Source: Brevundimonas sp. NIBR10 (GTDB taxonomy: Bacteria > Pseudomonadota > Alphaproteobacteria > Caulobacterales > Caulobacteraceae). From it: a stretch of 64,000 bases of DNA. How positions within the stretch are numbered: position 1 is the stretch's first letter; every line of letters starts with the position of its first letter. This document shows positions 1 through 9,357 of this stretch, piece by piece. The position numbers and the translations under genes were made by a program. The notes beneath the pieces are model-generated. The model was not told the DNA's origin and did not search any database. It worked only from the letters and a program-made list of their open reading frames with translations. The stretch is from contig NZ_CP115464.1 of assembly GCF_027912515.1 (NCBI RefSeq), positions 2,728,001 to 2,792,000 on the forward strand. Direction: 5' to 3'.

Positions 1-2
1 GC

Positions 3-1007
3 CTGGGCGTCATGGCCGTCATGGCCGGGTTCGAGGCGGCGGCGGGGCGGATGGGGCCCGGCGACGTGACCGCCGCCGTCCTGATCATGATCTCCCTCTA
101 TGCGCCGCTGAACATCCTGGGCTTTGCCTATCGCGAGATCCGTCAGTCGCTGATCGACATGGAGGAGATGCTCAAGATCACGCGTCAGAGCCCTCAGGTC
201 GCCGACGCCCATGGTGCCCCCGACCTGCCGCCGCCGCGTGATGCGCGGGGGGCTTCGGTGGTGTTCGAGGACGTGTCGTTCCAGCACGACGCCCGGGCCA
301 GCGGGCTGGAGGATGTCAGCTTCATCGCCGCGCCAGGCACGACCACGGCCCTGGTCGGACCGTCGGGCGCGGGCAAGTCCACCATGGTCAAGCTGGCGCT
401 GCGCCTGCTGGACCCGCAGGGCGGGCGGGTGCTGATCGACGGTCAGGACATGCGCGACGTCACCCAGGCCTCGCTGCGCCGCGCGGTATCGCTGGTGCCC
501 CAGGACGTGGCCCTGTTCAACGACACCATCCGCACCAACATCGCCTTTGCCCGGCCCGAGGCCGACGATGCGGCGATCTGGGCGGCGGCGGAGGCGGCGG
601 AACTGGCGGCCTTCATCCGGGCCCTGCCGGACGGGATGGAGACCCGCGTGGGTGAGCGCGGCCTGAAGCTGTCGGGCGGCGAGCGTCAGCGGGTGGGGAT
701 CGCCCGGGCCTTGCTGGCCGATCCCTGCGTCCTGATCCTGGACGAGGCGACCAGCGCGCTGGACAGCCGTACCGAGGCCGCGATCCAGAAGACCCTGCGT
801 CGCGCCCAGGCGGGCCGCACGACCCTGGTGGTCGCCCACCGCCTGTCGACCATCGCCGACGCCGACCAGATCCTGGTGCTCAAGGCCGGGCGTATCGTCG
901 AGCGTGGGGCGCACCACGAACTGGTGGCCCGGGTCGGCGGCGAATACGCCTCGCTGTGGAAGAAGCAGACGCGGGGTGCCCGCAATCCGGTTCCGGCCGT
1001 CGAATAG
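3..1007 (+). CDS. Atm1-type ABC exporter, C-terminal part (cut by window edge)
   Basis: The reading frame is open from the first bases of the window, so the N-terminal membrane segments lie outside it. What is visible is the end of the last transmembrane region, then a complete nucleotide-binding domain: Walker A GPSGAGKST (about nt 357-386), signature LSGGERQ (669-689), Walker B ILDEATSALD (about 731-760) and the H-loop in VVAHRLST. The stretch YREIRQSLIDMEEML before the ATPase domain is typical of Atm1/HMT1-type half-transporters, which export glutathione- or sulfur-linked compounds and support Fe-S and heavy-metal homeostasis. The assignment to Atm1 rather than another ABCB exporter rests on that stretch. 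The gene converges with the following minus-strand gene, one base away. Confidence 0.9.
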   Translation: MGVMAVMAGFEAAAGRMGPGDVTAAVLIMISLYAPLNILGFAYREIRQSLIDMEEMLKITRQSPQVADAHGAPDLPPPRDARGASVVFEDVSFQHDARASGLEDVSFIAAPGTTTALVGPSGAGKSTMVKLALRLLDPQGGRVLIDGQDMRDVTQASLRRAVSLVPQDVALFNDTIRTNIAFARPEADDAAIWAAAEAAELAAFIRALPDGMETRVGERGLKLSGGERQRVGIARALLADPCVLILDEATSALDSRTEAAIQKTLRRAQAGRTTLVVAHRLSTIADADQILVLKAGRIVERGAHHELVARVGGEYASLWKKQTRGARNPVPAVE

Positions 1008-1008
1008 A

Positions 1009-1491
1009 TCAGTCGGCCGACGCGCCCGGGATCTTGTGCGCTACGACCTGGGCCAGGCTGTCGAGGATCTGGCGTCGGGTGTCGCCGGCCTCGGGCGGCA
1101 GGGCGAGGATCAATTGCATGGCCTGGGCGTGGACGGTGACGATGCGCCAGTCGAAGGGCCTGTCCTCGGGGGCTGCGTCGACCAGGTCGCACAGGCTGGA
1201 GGCGGCGGTACACAGGTCGTCCCGCTGGAACGGATGGGCGGCGTCGATGACGGCGCTGGCCAGCTCATAGGCCGTGACACGCCGTCCCAATGCCTCCGGG
1301 CTGCCTGGCTCCGGCGGCACCAGCGCCATCAGGGCCGCGACCCGGTCGGCGACGATCTCCATGCCCCGGGCCTGCAAGGCCTGAACATTGTCGCGCGCCT
1401 GGGTCAGGGCCACGCCGATGCTGATGCCGCCGGGCGCATTGATCATGCTGGACAGGCGCGAGGTGCGGGGGATGGTCAGGACGACGCTCAT
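1009..1491 (-). CDS. Uncharacterised protein linked to a response regulator
   Basis: This is a 160-residue soluble protein with no signal peptide or membrane segment and no domain I recognise. It is rich in Ala and Leu and probably mostly helical. Its start overlaps the stop of the upstream response-regulator gene by four bases (ATGA), so the two are almost certainly co-translated and may work together, for example as an output or partner protein. That functional link is inferred only from position. Confidence 0.75.
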   Translation of the reverse strand: MSVVLTIPRTSRLSSMINAPGGISIGVALTQARDNVQALQARGMEIVADRVAALMALVPPEPGSPEALGRRVTAYELASAVIDAAHPFQRDDLCTAASSLCDLVDAAPEDRPFDWRIVTVHAQAMQLILALPPEAGDTRRQILDSLAQVVAHKIPGASAD

Positions 1492-2063
1492 GAGCCGTTC
1501 TCCGCGACCTCGGCCGCCTGTTGTCTGTTGAACTCGGCCAGCTTGCGCATGTCGCTGCGCCGCTCGTTCTCGTCGCGGGGAGTGGCGTCCTTGAACCGGC
1601 GGTCGGGGCCGCGGTAGTCGCCGACCTGCAGGAAGGGGCGGGCGTCGCGGGCCACCCAGATCAGCCGTTGCAGCAGGCTGGCGGGGCTGAAGGGCTTGGT
1701 GATCAGGAAGTTGGCCCCGCAGTCCCGCACGTCGCCCACCTTGGACTTGCGGACGTGGCCGGCGGTCATGATGATCGGGACGAAGGCGTTGGGCTCCAGG
1801 TTCGAGTTGCGCACCCAGCGGACCAGATCCTGGCCGTCCATGCCCTGCATCTCGGTATCGACGAAGACCAGGTCTACGGTGTGCTGCTTGAGGATCTCCA
1901 TCGCCGCAGCGGCGGTGGAGCAGGTATAGCGCGCCTGGACGCCGAAGCCGCGCAGGGCCGCGACGGTCAGCTCCATGCTGAACGGCGAGTCGTCGACGAC
2001 CATGGTGACGGCGTCGGTGAAGTTGAAGACCGCGCTCTCGCGCAGGTTCTCGGAAAAGCTCAT
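1488..2063 (-). CDS. CheY-like response regulator
   Basis: The 191-residue protein has one receiver domain (about residues 18-140). It shows the acidic pair D24-D25, the probable phospho-acceptor D69 in LVFVDTEMQG, T100 and K123 in TKPFSP, so all the usual phosphorylation residues are present. There is no DNA-binding or enzymatic output domain, only a basic, polar tail with a GPDRR motif that recurs in alphaproteobacterial single-domain regulators. It probably acts by protein-protein contact. It is the first gene of a two-gene operon with the uncharacterised gene that overlaps its stop codon. The cognate kinase is not in the window. Confidence 0.9.
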   Translation of the reverse strand: MSFSENLRESAVFNFTDAVTMVVDDSPFSMELTVAALRGFGVQARYTCSTAAAAMEILKQHTVDLVFVDTEMQGMDGQDLVRWVRNSNLEPNAFVPIIMTAGHVRKSKVGDVRDCGANFLITKPFSPASLLQRLIWVARDARPFLQVGDYRGPDRRFKDATPRDENERRSDMRKLAEFNRQQAAEVAENGS

Positions 2064-2125
2064 GGACGACGCCGGACTTAAGACGCCGGAACGCTGTCAG
2101 ACCGCGATGGAGAAGCGGTTAACGC

Positions 2126-3076
2126 TCAGCCCAGACGACCGATCGCATAGAACCGGTCGGACCGTTGCTTGCGCAGGGCGGCGGGATCCAGGGGGCTGAG
2201 CGCGGCCAGTTCCTCGGAGATGGCGTCGCCGACGGCATCTACGGCGGCGGTCGGGTCGGCATGGGCCCCGCCGACCGGCTCGGGGATCAGGCGATCGACG
2301 ATCTTGAGGCCCAGCAGGTCCGGGCCGGTGATCTTCATGGCCATGGCGGCGTCGCGGGCGCGGGCCCCGTCGCGCCACAGGATGCCGGCGGCACCCTCGG
2401 GCGAGATGACCGAATAGATCGAGTGCTCCAGCATCAGCACCTTGTTGGCGGCGGCGAGCGCAATGGCGCCGCCCGATCCGCCTTCGCCCGTCACCGTGGT
2501 GATGAAGGGCACGCCGAGCGTCAGCCCGCGCTCGGTCGAGCGGGCGATGGCCTCGGCCTGACCGCGTTCCTCGGCCCCCAGGCCCGGATAGGCACCGGCG
2601 GTGTCGACGAAGCTGAGCACCGGCAGGCCGAACCGGTCGGCCAGGTCCATCAGGCGCACGGCCTTACGGTACCCTTCCGGCCGCGCCATGCCGAAATTGT
2701 GGGTCAGGCGGGTGGCGGTGTCGTGGCCCTTTTCGTGGCCCATGACGACCACGGCCTGGCCCCGGAAGCGGGCGAGGCCGCCCAGGATGGCCTGGTCGTC
2801 GCCGAACTGACGGTCGCCGCGCAGCTCGACATAGTCGGTGAACAGCTGGTCCAGGTAGTCGATGAAGTGGGGCCGTTCGGGATGGCGGGCGACCTGGGTC
2901 TTCATCCAGGGGTCGAGGTCGGCGTAGGTCTTGCGACGAAGCTGATCGGCCTTCTTCTTCAGGCCCGCGATCTCGGTCTCGAACGAGCCGGAGGTCGAGC
3001 TGAGCAGACCCAGCTCCTCGATCTTCTCCTCGAGCTCGGCGATCGGCTTTTCAAACTCGAGATAGTGGGTGGCCAT
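2126..3076 (-). CDS. accA: Acetyl-CoA carboxylase carboxyltransferase subunit alpha
   Basis: The 316-residue protein is the alpha subunit of the carboxyltransferase that, with AccD, moves the carboxyl group from carboxybiotin to acetyl-CoA, giving malonyl-CoA for fatty-acid synthesis. Family hallmarks are the N-terminal helical stretch LEFEKPIAELEEKIEEL, DDQAILGGLARF, SFVDTAGAYPGLGAEERGQ and GEGGSGGAIAL. The length is normal. The frame stays open for 154 codons upstream, but the ATG at 3076 (MATHYLEFEKP) matches the family start, and the upstream translation is low-complexity and non-homologous. The gene is transcribed away from the RTX gene. Confidence 0.96.
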   Translation of the reverse strand: MATHYLEFEKPIAELEEKIEELGLLSSTSGSFETEIAGLKKKADQLRRKTYADLDPWMKTQVARHPERPHFIDYLDQLFTDYVELRGDRQFGDDQAILGGLARFRGQAVVVMGHEKGHDTATRLTHNFGMARPEGYRKAVRLMDLADRFGLPVLSFVDTAGAYPGLGAEERGQAEAIARSTERGLTLGVPFITTVTGEGGSGGAIALAAANKVLMLEHSIYSVISPEGAAGILWRDGARARDAAMAMKITGPDLLGLKIVDRLIPEPVGGAHADPTAAVDAVGDAISEELAALSPLDPAALRKQRSDRFYAIGRLG

Positions 3077-3312
3077 GGGGCGTCCGATGAGGCGGGCGGG
3101 GAGGCCGCGCTGGAAGCGGCGGAACCTAGTGCCGGTAACGTCTTCGGGCAAGCGGGGGTTCGGAAGGGGCGGAAATCCGGGCGGGCAAGGTGGAGGTGGG
3201 CGGTTCGGCCGGCGGGTCTGGCGGTGTTCGACGGACCATGCGGCGGAAAAGCGGGTCTGAAAGGTCTGAACAGTCTGAATATGTAAAGCAAGCTTGACTC
3301 TTGCGGACTGTC

Positions 3313-3334
3313 CGGACTCAAAAAACAGAGTCCG
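3313..3334. repeat. Small hairpin with A-rich loop
   Basis: Arms CGGACTC and GAGTCCG (7 bp, perfect) surround an 8-nt loop of mostly A. The same AGTCCG word repeats several times downstream to about 3360. It could be a regulatory site or a decayed repeat; there is no adjacent gene end that it would terminate. Confidence 0.4.
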
Positions 3335-3466
3335 AAGAGCCCGTTGAGTCCGTTGAGTCCGGACTCCTGTCCCTTCCGGGGTGGACGCGGGCTGATTGTC
3401 AAAGACCGGGGCGAGGCCGCAGTCTACCACGGCCGGGACGGGTGCCAGGTCGAAGGCCTCGAGAAT

Positions 3467-3499
3467 CGCCCAATCCCTTGTGGCGCAAGGGATTGGGCG
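3467..3499. repeat. 14-bp perfect inverted repeat with 5-nt loop
   Basis: Arms CGCCCAATCCCTTG and CAAGGGATTGGGCG pair perfectly around the loop TGGCG. No T-run follows and no gene ends here, so it is not an obvious terminator. It looks like a dispersed palindromic (REP-like) repeat or a regulatory site in the accA / RTX intergenic region. Confidence 0.6.
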
Positions 3500-3659
3500 G
3501 CCGAAGTTGGAAAGTTCACCGGGGTCTTGCGGGACCAAAGCCGGTCTCGACCCGATCGAGGGTACGGCACCGCGCGAGCCGCGCCGGCGATCCCCCTATC
3601 GTGAGTTGTAACCGTCACGAACGCTGCTTAGGCTTTGTCCGAAAACAGGGATTTCTATC

Positions 3660-6600
3660 ATGCCGACCTTCACCGGAACTGCTGGCGACGACACTCTGAC
3701 CGGCGGCGTGGGGGAAGATATCGTCCTGGGCCTGGACGGGAATGACACCCTGTCCACGGGTGAGGTCTATATCGCGGAGCCCACCACGCCTCTGCCCGTC
3801 ACCAATGTGCGCGACGTCGTGCGGGGCGGGGCCGGCAACGATGTGATCACGGCCTCGGGCATCAACAACGGGACGATGCTGTCCGGAGACGACGGTGATG
3901 ATCGGATCACCGCGGATTTTCCGGGCGTGGCCGCCCCGTACAGGGTTTTTCCGGGCGGGAATCCCATAACCTCCACCGTCTACACGGGTGTTGACGGCGA
4001 TCCGATCCAGATTTTTGGAGGGGCTGGAAACGACCAGATTCGAGCCAGGGGCCACGCGATCATCGATGGGGGTGACGGAGATGATTACATCACCGTAGGC
4101 CTTGGTTACTATTGGCTGCTGGGTGGCCCGGGATTTTACTCCGTGCCGAGCGGTCAAGACAGGACCATTCGTGTAACCGGCGGTGCCGGGGCGGACGTCT
4201 TCAACATCGAGAACCCTGTCGGCGCGGTGTTGATCACCGACTTCGAGGTGGGGGTTGATCGCCTCAATCTGCACAACAGTAATCCGAACCTTCAGGGGTT
4301 CGGCCATAACGGCTATATCATCATGGCGCGTCAGGGCAGCGACACCCTGTTGCTGTCGCGAGACGGGTCCAGGGTCTTCGCGCGGCTGACCAATGTTGAT
4401 CCTGCGACGCTGACGGCCTCGACATTCCTCGAGAATCCGGGCGGTCCGGGGTTCATCGCGCCGGCCACCTACCTGGATCTGAGCGGCCCCATCTATACGG
4501 CGGGAACAGATCAGGCCGATACGATCCAGGGCGTCGGGGCCAGCTTCATGTTCGGTCAGGGCGGCAATGACGTACTGCGGGCCGGAACGGGGAACTCGAT
4601 CCTGAGCGGTGACGCCGGTGACGATCGCCTGGTCGGCGCCGATGGTGCGGATACCCTGAGAGGCGGGGTCGGGGCGGATACCTTGGAAGGCGGCGCCGGC
4701 GGCGATACGCTTCTGGGCGGCGACGGCAGTGACGTGATGATCGGCGGCCTTGGGGCCGATGTGCTGACGGGGGGCGAAGGTCGCGACACCTATCGATACA
4801 CCTCGGCGGCCGAGTCGAACGCCACCAACGGCTACGATATCCTGACGGATTTTCAAGATGACTACGCGCTGAGTGGGAACGGAGACCGGGTCGACCTGAC
4901 CGGACTGGGCGCCAGCCAGGTCACCCTGTTGCGAACCGGCAGTTTCGAGACTGTCCTGTTCGCGACGACGGGTGATGGCGTCTTGCAGGTGGGGTCTTCC
5001 GGGCGGCTCAGCGGGTCCGACCTCATCCTTGCGGCCGGTGCTACCGTGACCATGATCGGTTCCACCCAAGGCGACTTTCTGATCGGTGGGAGCGGGGCCG
5101 ACACCCTCTATGGTCTGGACGGCGGAGATAACCTTCAGGGCCGCGGCGGTGCGGACGTGCTGTTCGGCGGAGCCGGCGCAGACAGGTTCACCTATGCCCT
5201 GGCATCGGATTCGACGGCCTCAGCCTATGACACCATCGTCGACTTCGAAACCGGAATCGACAGGATCGACTACTTCGGGGACCCTCTCGCGTTCACCGTC
5301 ACAGCCGTGACCATCGTGCGATCCGCCGGATCCAGCTTTGTCTTCTCGGAGTCGAGTTTGGGAAGCTCGCAGGTCCTCGCCTTGGGGCGCGACGTCAACG
5401 CAGGCGACGTCTATCGGACCGGTTCCCTGTTCCGAAACGTCACCCTGATCGGATCGGAGGCGCAGGACACCCTGATCGGCGGAACGGGAGACGACGTACT
5501 GCGCGGCGGCCGGGGCCTGGATCAGCTGACGGGCGGAGCGGGTGCGGACAGTTTCGTCTATGCGGCGGGGGATTCGACCCAGACCGCGATCGACTCCATC
5601 GCCGACTTTCAGACCGGATCGGACCGGATCGTGCTGGAAGGAACCGTCACGGGGCTGAGCCTGGTTCGGGTCAGCAGCACCGCCACCCTGGTCTTCGCGG
5701 GTCACGGAGCGGAGCCGCAAACGGTGATCGGCGTCAACGGCGTCATCCAGGGCGGTGATGTGGTCGGCGCGAACGGCGCGGCGATGCGCACCAGTCTGGT
5801 CGGGTCCAGCGGGGCCGACTTGATGATCGGCGGAGGTCTCGATGACACCCTGACCGGCGACGGAGGGGCAGATTCCCTCGCCGGCGGAGCGGGTGCGGAC
5901 GTGTTCAGATACACCTCAGCGGCGGACTCGAACGCAGCCGGCGCTGACAATCTGTATGACTTTCAGACGGGTATCGACCTGATCAATGTCTCGGGCCCCA
6001 CGACGACCGCGATCAGCATCATTCGTAGCGACAACGGATCCAGTTTCGTTTCTGTCGAGACGACCGAGGGCTCGATGCTGATCACCGCCGCAGGCCGCGC
6101 GATCAATGGAACCGACTTCCGGTACGGCAACCAGCATGGAATCTATCTGATCGGCTCCAGTGGTGCCGACGTGCTGACCGGCTCCAGCCTGGCCGATCCG
6201 ATCCAGGGGGGTGCTGGCAATGACACCATCACCGGCGGCGGCGGGGCAGACGTGCTGTTCGGCGAAGGCGGGGCGGATACGTTCGTCTATCGCGCGGCGT
6301 CGGATTCGACGGTGGCGGCGGCGGATACGATCTTCGGCTTCGTGTCGGGAACGGACCGGCTCGATCTCAGTGCGGTGCGGACCGGGGCGAGCGATACCTA
6401 CGGCATCGCCTATGCCAATGGCGGGAGCTTCCTGTTCGTCGATCTGGGCGGGAACGGGACCAACGACATGCTGATCCAGCTGGCGGGGACGACGCTGGTG
6501 GCGTCGGATATTCGCTGGAGCGCGAGTGCGGGGGAGCTGGAGCCGACCGTCAAGGATGCGGGGCCGGACGTGCTGCCGGTGTCGGACGATGGCGATCTCG

Positions 6601-6695
6601 GCTTGAGCGGGTTGGGCGCGATGGACGGCGGCGAGATGCGGTTCCTGGCCGACGGGGCGCTGGCGTCGGCGCGCGGGCACGACTGGTATCTGTGA
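3660..6695 (+). CDS. RTX-type (hemolysin-type) calcium-binding repeat protein
   Basis: This 1011-residue acidic protein is built almost entirely of RTX nonapeptides (GGxGxDxUx), for example GGAGNDVIT, GGVGADTLE and GGAGNDTIT. There are clusters near residues 1-150, about 285-380 and in four later blocks. Between clusters is a recurring module ending in F-x-Y then D-T-I-x-DF-x-x-G-x-DRID, seen five times or more, as in serralysin-type C-terminal regions. There is no N-terminal signal peptide. RTX proteins are normally exported by type I secretion using a C-terminal signal and fold on binding calcium outside the cell. No catalytic domain is visible, so an adhesin, surface-layer or matrix role is likelier than a toxin. 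No type I exporter genes are adjacent. Confidence 0.88.
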   Translation: MPTFTGTAGDDTLTGGVGEDIVLGLDGNDTLSTGEVYIAEPTTPLPVTNVRDVVRGGAGNDVITASGINNGTMLSGDDGDDRITADFPGVAAPYRVFPGGNPITSTVYTGVDGDPIQIFGGAGNDQIRARGHAIIDGGDGDDYITVGLGYYWLLGGPGFYSVPSGQDRTIRVTGGAGADVFNIENPVGAVLITDFEVGVDRLNLHNSNPNLQGFGHNGYIIMARQGSDTLLLSRDGSRVFARLTNVDPATLTASTFLENPGGPGFIAPATYLDLSGPIYTAGTDQADTIQGVGASFMFGQGGNDVLRAGTGNSILSGDAGDDRLVGADGADTLRGGVGADTLEGGAGGDTLLGGDGSDVMIGGLGADVLTGGEGRDTYRYTSAAESNATNGYDILTDFQDDYALSGNGDRVDLTGLGASQVTLLRTGSFETVLFATTGDGVLQVGSSGRLSGSDLILAAGATVTMIGSTQGDFLIGGSGADTLYGLDGGDNLQGRGGADVLFGGAGADRFTYALASDSTASAYDTIVDFETGIDRIDYFGDPLAFTVTAVTIVRSAGSSFVFSESSLGSSQVLALGRDVNAGDVYRTGSLFRNVTLIGSEAQDTLIGGTGDDVLRGGRGLDQLTGGAGADSFVYAAGDSTQTAIDSIADFQTGSDRIVLEGTVTGLSLVRVSSTATLVFAGHGAEPQTVIGVNGVIQGGDVVGANGAAMRTSLVGSSGADLMIGGGLDDTLTGDGGADSLAGGAGADVFRYTSAADSNAAGADNLYDFQTGIDLINVSGPTTTAISIIRSDNGSSFVSVETTEGSMLITAAGRAINGTDFRYGNQHGIYLIGSSGADVLTGSSLADPIQGGAGNDTITGGGGADVLFGEGGADTFVYRAASDSTVAAADTIFGFVSGTDRLDLSAVRTGASDTYGIAYANGGSFLFVDLGGNGTNDMLIQLAGTTLVASDIRWSASAGELEPTVKDAGPDVLPVSDDGDLGLSGLGAMDGGEMRFLADGALASARGHDWYL

Positions 6696-6715
6696 GGCGC
6701 TGACGGCTTGAGCGC

Positions 6716-7630
6716 CTACTCCTCCCGCGCCAACGGGTGATGCTGGTTGACGACCTGGGTCAGGCGGTCGGTGGCGACGTGGGTGTAGATCTGGGTGGTG
6801 GCGATGTCGGCGTGGCCCAGGAGGGTCTGGACGACACGCAGGTCGGCGCCGCCCTCCAGCAGATGGGTGGCGAAGGCGTGGCGCAGGACGTGGGGGCTGA
6901 CGCGGGCGGGGTCTATGTTCGCGTCGATGGCGGCCTGGTCCAGCATCTGGGCGAAGCGACGCGGGGTCAGGTGGCCGGATGCGCCGCGTGAGGGGAAGAG
7001 CCAGGGGCTGTCCGGGGTTTTCGGCTTGCGGGTGGCGTCGCGGATCGTCAGCCAGGCGGTGACGGCCTGTCGCGCCGCCGTGTTGAGGGGAGCCAGCCGT
7101 TCCTTGCCACCCTTGCCCCGGACGATCAGCCAAGCGGGGTCGCGACGCACGGCCTCGACCTTCAAGGCCAGCAGTTCGGAGACGCGCAGGCCCGAGGCAT
7201 AGGCCATCTCGACGAGAGCCAGCATGCGTTCGCGGCCTCCGTTTTCGCGCCCGGCGGAGGCGGCCAGCAGCCGTTCGACCTCATCCCGCGACAGGGTGCG
7301 GGGCAGGGGGCGGCCCTGTTTGGGGGCGTCGATGCGGCGGGACGGATCGTCGGTGCGCCAGCCTTCGCCCAGCGCGAACCGGTAGAACTGGCGCACCGCA
7401 GAGCGCCTGCGCGCCGCCGTCGCCGCCGAAAGGCCGCGCGTGGACAGGGAGGCGAACCAGGCCTCGATCGCGGCCTCGTCGGCCTTGAGTAGGCCGCCGG
7501 CGGGCAGGGCGCCTTCGGCGTCGGCGAGGTCGCGGGCATAGGCCGACAGGGTGTGGGGCGAGGCGTCGCGCTCGACCGCCATCATCTCCAGGAAGGCCTC
7601 GACCTGGGGCGAACTGACAGGGCCGCTCAT
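6716..7630 (-). CDS. xerD: Tyrosine recombinase XerD
   Basis: The 304-residue protein has the SAM-like N-terminal core-binding domain and the catalytic domain of XerC/XerD recombinases, which resolve chromosome dimers at dif with FtsK. The catalytic set is complete: R149 (SGLRVSEL), K173 (GKGGKERL), H247-x-x-R250 (HVLRHAFATH), H273 (LLGHADI) and the nucleophile Y282 (QIYTHV). I chose the ATG at 7630 (MSGPVSS), because the 14 extra upstream codons are not family-like. XerD is favoured over XerC from overall similarity and from the divergent aroK-aroB neighbours, an arrangement usual in this group. Confidence 0.9.
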   Translation of the reverse strand: MSGPVSSPQVEAFLEMMAVERDASPHTLSAYARDLADAEGALPAGGLLKADEAAIEAWFASLSTRGLSAATAARRRSAVRQFYRFALGEGWRTDDPSRRIDAPKQGRPLPRTLSRDEVERLLAASAGRENGGRERMLALVEMAYASGLRVSELLALKVEAVRRDPAWLIVRGKGGKERLAPLNTAARQAVTAWLTIRDATRKPKTPDSPWLFPSRGASGHLTPRRFAQMLDQAAIDANIDPARVSPHVLRHAFATHLLEGGADLRVVQTLLGHADIATTQIYTHVATDRLTQVVNQHHPLAREE

Positions 7631-7693
7631 CGTACGGCGCAGGTTTTCAGGCTCTGGCGAGCGCTGGCGCATCGTGTAGAGGGTTGATCCGTC

Positions 7694-8257
7694 ATGCCTC
7701 TCGCCGCCGAATCCCAGTTGTTGCAGAGCCGCACCATAGCCCTGGTCGGGTTGATGGGCGTGGGGAAATCGACCGTGGGCAGACGTCTGGCGGCGCGGCT
7801 GGGGCTGCCTTTCGCCGACGGCGACGACGAGATCGAACAGGCGGCGGGGATGTCGGTGTCCGAGATCTTCGCGACCATGGGCGAGACGGCCTTCCGCGAG
7901 GGCGAGGCGCGGGTCATGAGGCGTCTGCTGGAAGGGCCGCCGATCGTGCTGGCCACCGGGGGCGGGGCGGTGCTGAACGACGAGACTCGTGCCCTGCTGA
8001 AAGAACGGGCGACCATGGTGTGGCTGAGGGCCGATCTAAAGGTCGTGGCGGCGCGGGTGCAGCGGCGGGACACCCGCCCCTTGCTGCGCGGCAAGGACGC
8101 CTATGAGGCCCTGTCGGAGATGGCCCAGGTCCGTTACCCCGTCTATGGCGAGGCCCATGTGACCGTCGACGTCGGCGGCGGGGCCCATGCCGAGGCAGTG
8201 GAGGCGATCATCAGGGCGCTGGAGCGTTACCGGCAGACGGCGAAGACCTCGGCATGA
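7694..8257 (+). CDS. aroK: Shikimate kinase
   Basis: The 187-residue kinase phosphorylates shikimate at the 3-OH in chorismate biosynthesis. It shows the P-loop GLMGVGKST, the shikimate-binding aspartate in DGDDEIE, the adjacent arginine in [16 protein letters not shown], and the lid RDTRPLL. The stop overlaps the aroB start by four bases, so aroK-aroB is a translationally coupled pair. A 63-bp gap separates it from divergent xerD and should contain both promoters. Confidence 0.95.
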   Translation: MPLAAESQLLQSRTIALVGLMGVGKSTVGRRLAARLGLPFADGDDEIEQAAGMSVSEIFATMGETAFREGEARVMRRLLEGPPIVLATGGGAVLNDETRALLKERATMVWLRADLKVVAARVQRRDTRPLLRGKDAYEALSEMAQVRYPVYGEAHVTVDVGGGAHAEAVEAIIRALERYRQTAKTSA

Positions 8258-9357
8258 CCGCGATCCGTGTCGGGGGGGCGGGTTTCGCGCCCTATGAGGT
8301 GGTGGTCGGGCGCGGGCTGCTGGCCCAGGCCGGCGGCCGGATCGCGCCGTTCGCGCGGGGACGGACCGTGATCGTCAGCGACGAGACGGTGGCGGCCCTG
8401 CACGGCCCGGCGCTCAAGGCCTCGCTGGAGGCGGCCGGGGTGGCCACTCAGATGGTGACGGTGCCGCCGGGGGAGGGGTCCAAGTCCTTCGCCGAGCTGG
8501 AGCGGGTGCTGGACGCCCTGCTGGCCATCGGGCTGGACCGCAAGGATGTGGTGGTCGCGCTGGGCGGCGGCGTCGTGGGCGATCTCGCGGGTCTGGCGGC
8601 GGCGCTCTACATGCGCGGCATCGACTTCGTGCAGGTGCCGACGACCCTGCTGGCCCAGGTGGATTCATCGGTGGGCGGAAAGACGGCGATCGATACGCCG
8701 CGCGGCAAGAACCTGGTCGGGGCCTTTCACCAGCCGCGTCTGGTGCTGGCCGACATCGATGTGTTGAGCACCCTGCCGCCGGTGCAGTTGCGGTCGGGGT
8801 GGGCCGAGGTGCTGAAGCATGGGTTGATCTGCGACGCCGAGTTCTTCGACTGGCTGGCGGGAGACGGCGCGGGCGGGGCGACGGGCGATCCGGCGGCGCT
8901 GGAACGGGCCGTGGTGCGCTCGGTCGAGATCAAGAGCGCCATCGTCGGCGAGGACGAGCGCGAGTCGGGACGGCGCGCGTTGCTGAACCTGGGGCACACC
9001 TTCGGCCATGCGGTCGAGGCCGAACTGGGCTTCGAGGAGGCGGCGCTGGCCCATGGGGAGGCGGTGGCCCTGGGGTGCGTGCTGGCCTTCCGCTATTCGG
9101 CGCGGCTTGGGCTGTGTCAGCCTGCGGATGTCGATCTGGTCGAGACGGTCATTGCGGCGGCCGGGCTGCCGATCCGGCTGGAACAGGCGGGCACGTTCGA
9201 GGCCAAGGCGCTGCTGGCGCGGATGGCCGGGGACAAGAAGGCCGAGGGCGGGCGGGTGACGCTGGTGCTGGCCCGCGCCATCGGCGACGCCTTCGTCGAG
9301 AAGACGGTAGATGCCGCCGACCTGACCGCCTTCCTGTGCGAGCAAGGCGCGGCGTGA
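8254..9357 (+). CDS. aroB: 3-dehydroquinate synthase
   Basis: The 367-residue NAD- and metal-dependent enzyme converts DAHP to 3-dehydroquinate, the second step of the shikimate pathway. Key stretches are PPGEGSKSF, the NAD-binding [29 protein letters not shown], the metal-site region [21 protein letters not shown] and GEAVALG. The length is normal. It follows aroK with overlapping codons and overlaps the next gene by the GTGA of its own stop, so three genes form one operon. Confidence 0.96.
   Translation: MTAIRVGGAGFAPYEVVVGRGLLAQAGGRIAPFARGRTVIVSDETVAALHGPALKASLEAAGVATQMVTVPPGEGSKSFAELERVLDALLAIGLDRKDVVVALGGGVVGDLAGLAAALYMRGIDFVQVPTTLLAQVDSSVGGKTAIDTPRGKNLVGAFHQPRLVLADIDVLSTLPPVQLRSGWAEVLKHGLICDAEFFDWLAGDGAGGATGDPAALERAVVRSVEIKSAIVGEDERESGRRALLNLGHTFGHAVEAELGFEEAALAHGEAVALGCVLAFRYSARLGLCQPADVDLVETVIAAAGLPIRLEQAGTFEAKALLARMAGDKKAEGGRVTLVLARAIGDAFVEKTVDAADLTAFLCEQGAA

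Larger units (their letters stand above)
3077..3659. other. 583-bp divergent intergenic region rich in short repeats
   Basis: This gap lies between accA and the divergent RTX gene, so it should hold both promoters. I see no convincing gene. It has clustered short repeats: three close copies of GTCTGAA (about 3256-3283), several copies of AGTCCG between 3308 and 3360, a 7-bp hairpin (CGGACTC with an A-rich loop, 3313-3334) and a 14-bp perfect inverted repeat (3467-3499). The role of these repeats is unknown. Confidence 0.6.

Noticed and set aside
3615..5069. Long minus-strand open frame (484 codons) opposite the RTX gene
   Set aside because: It mirrors the repetitive RTX coding sequence; the periodic GGxGxD repeats keep the antisense frame open. 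No start signal or domain.
5916..7133. 405-codon minus-strand frame spanning the RTX and xerD 3' ends
   Set aside because: Arg/Pro/His-rich translation typical of GC-rich shadow frames; overlaps two well-supported genes.
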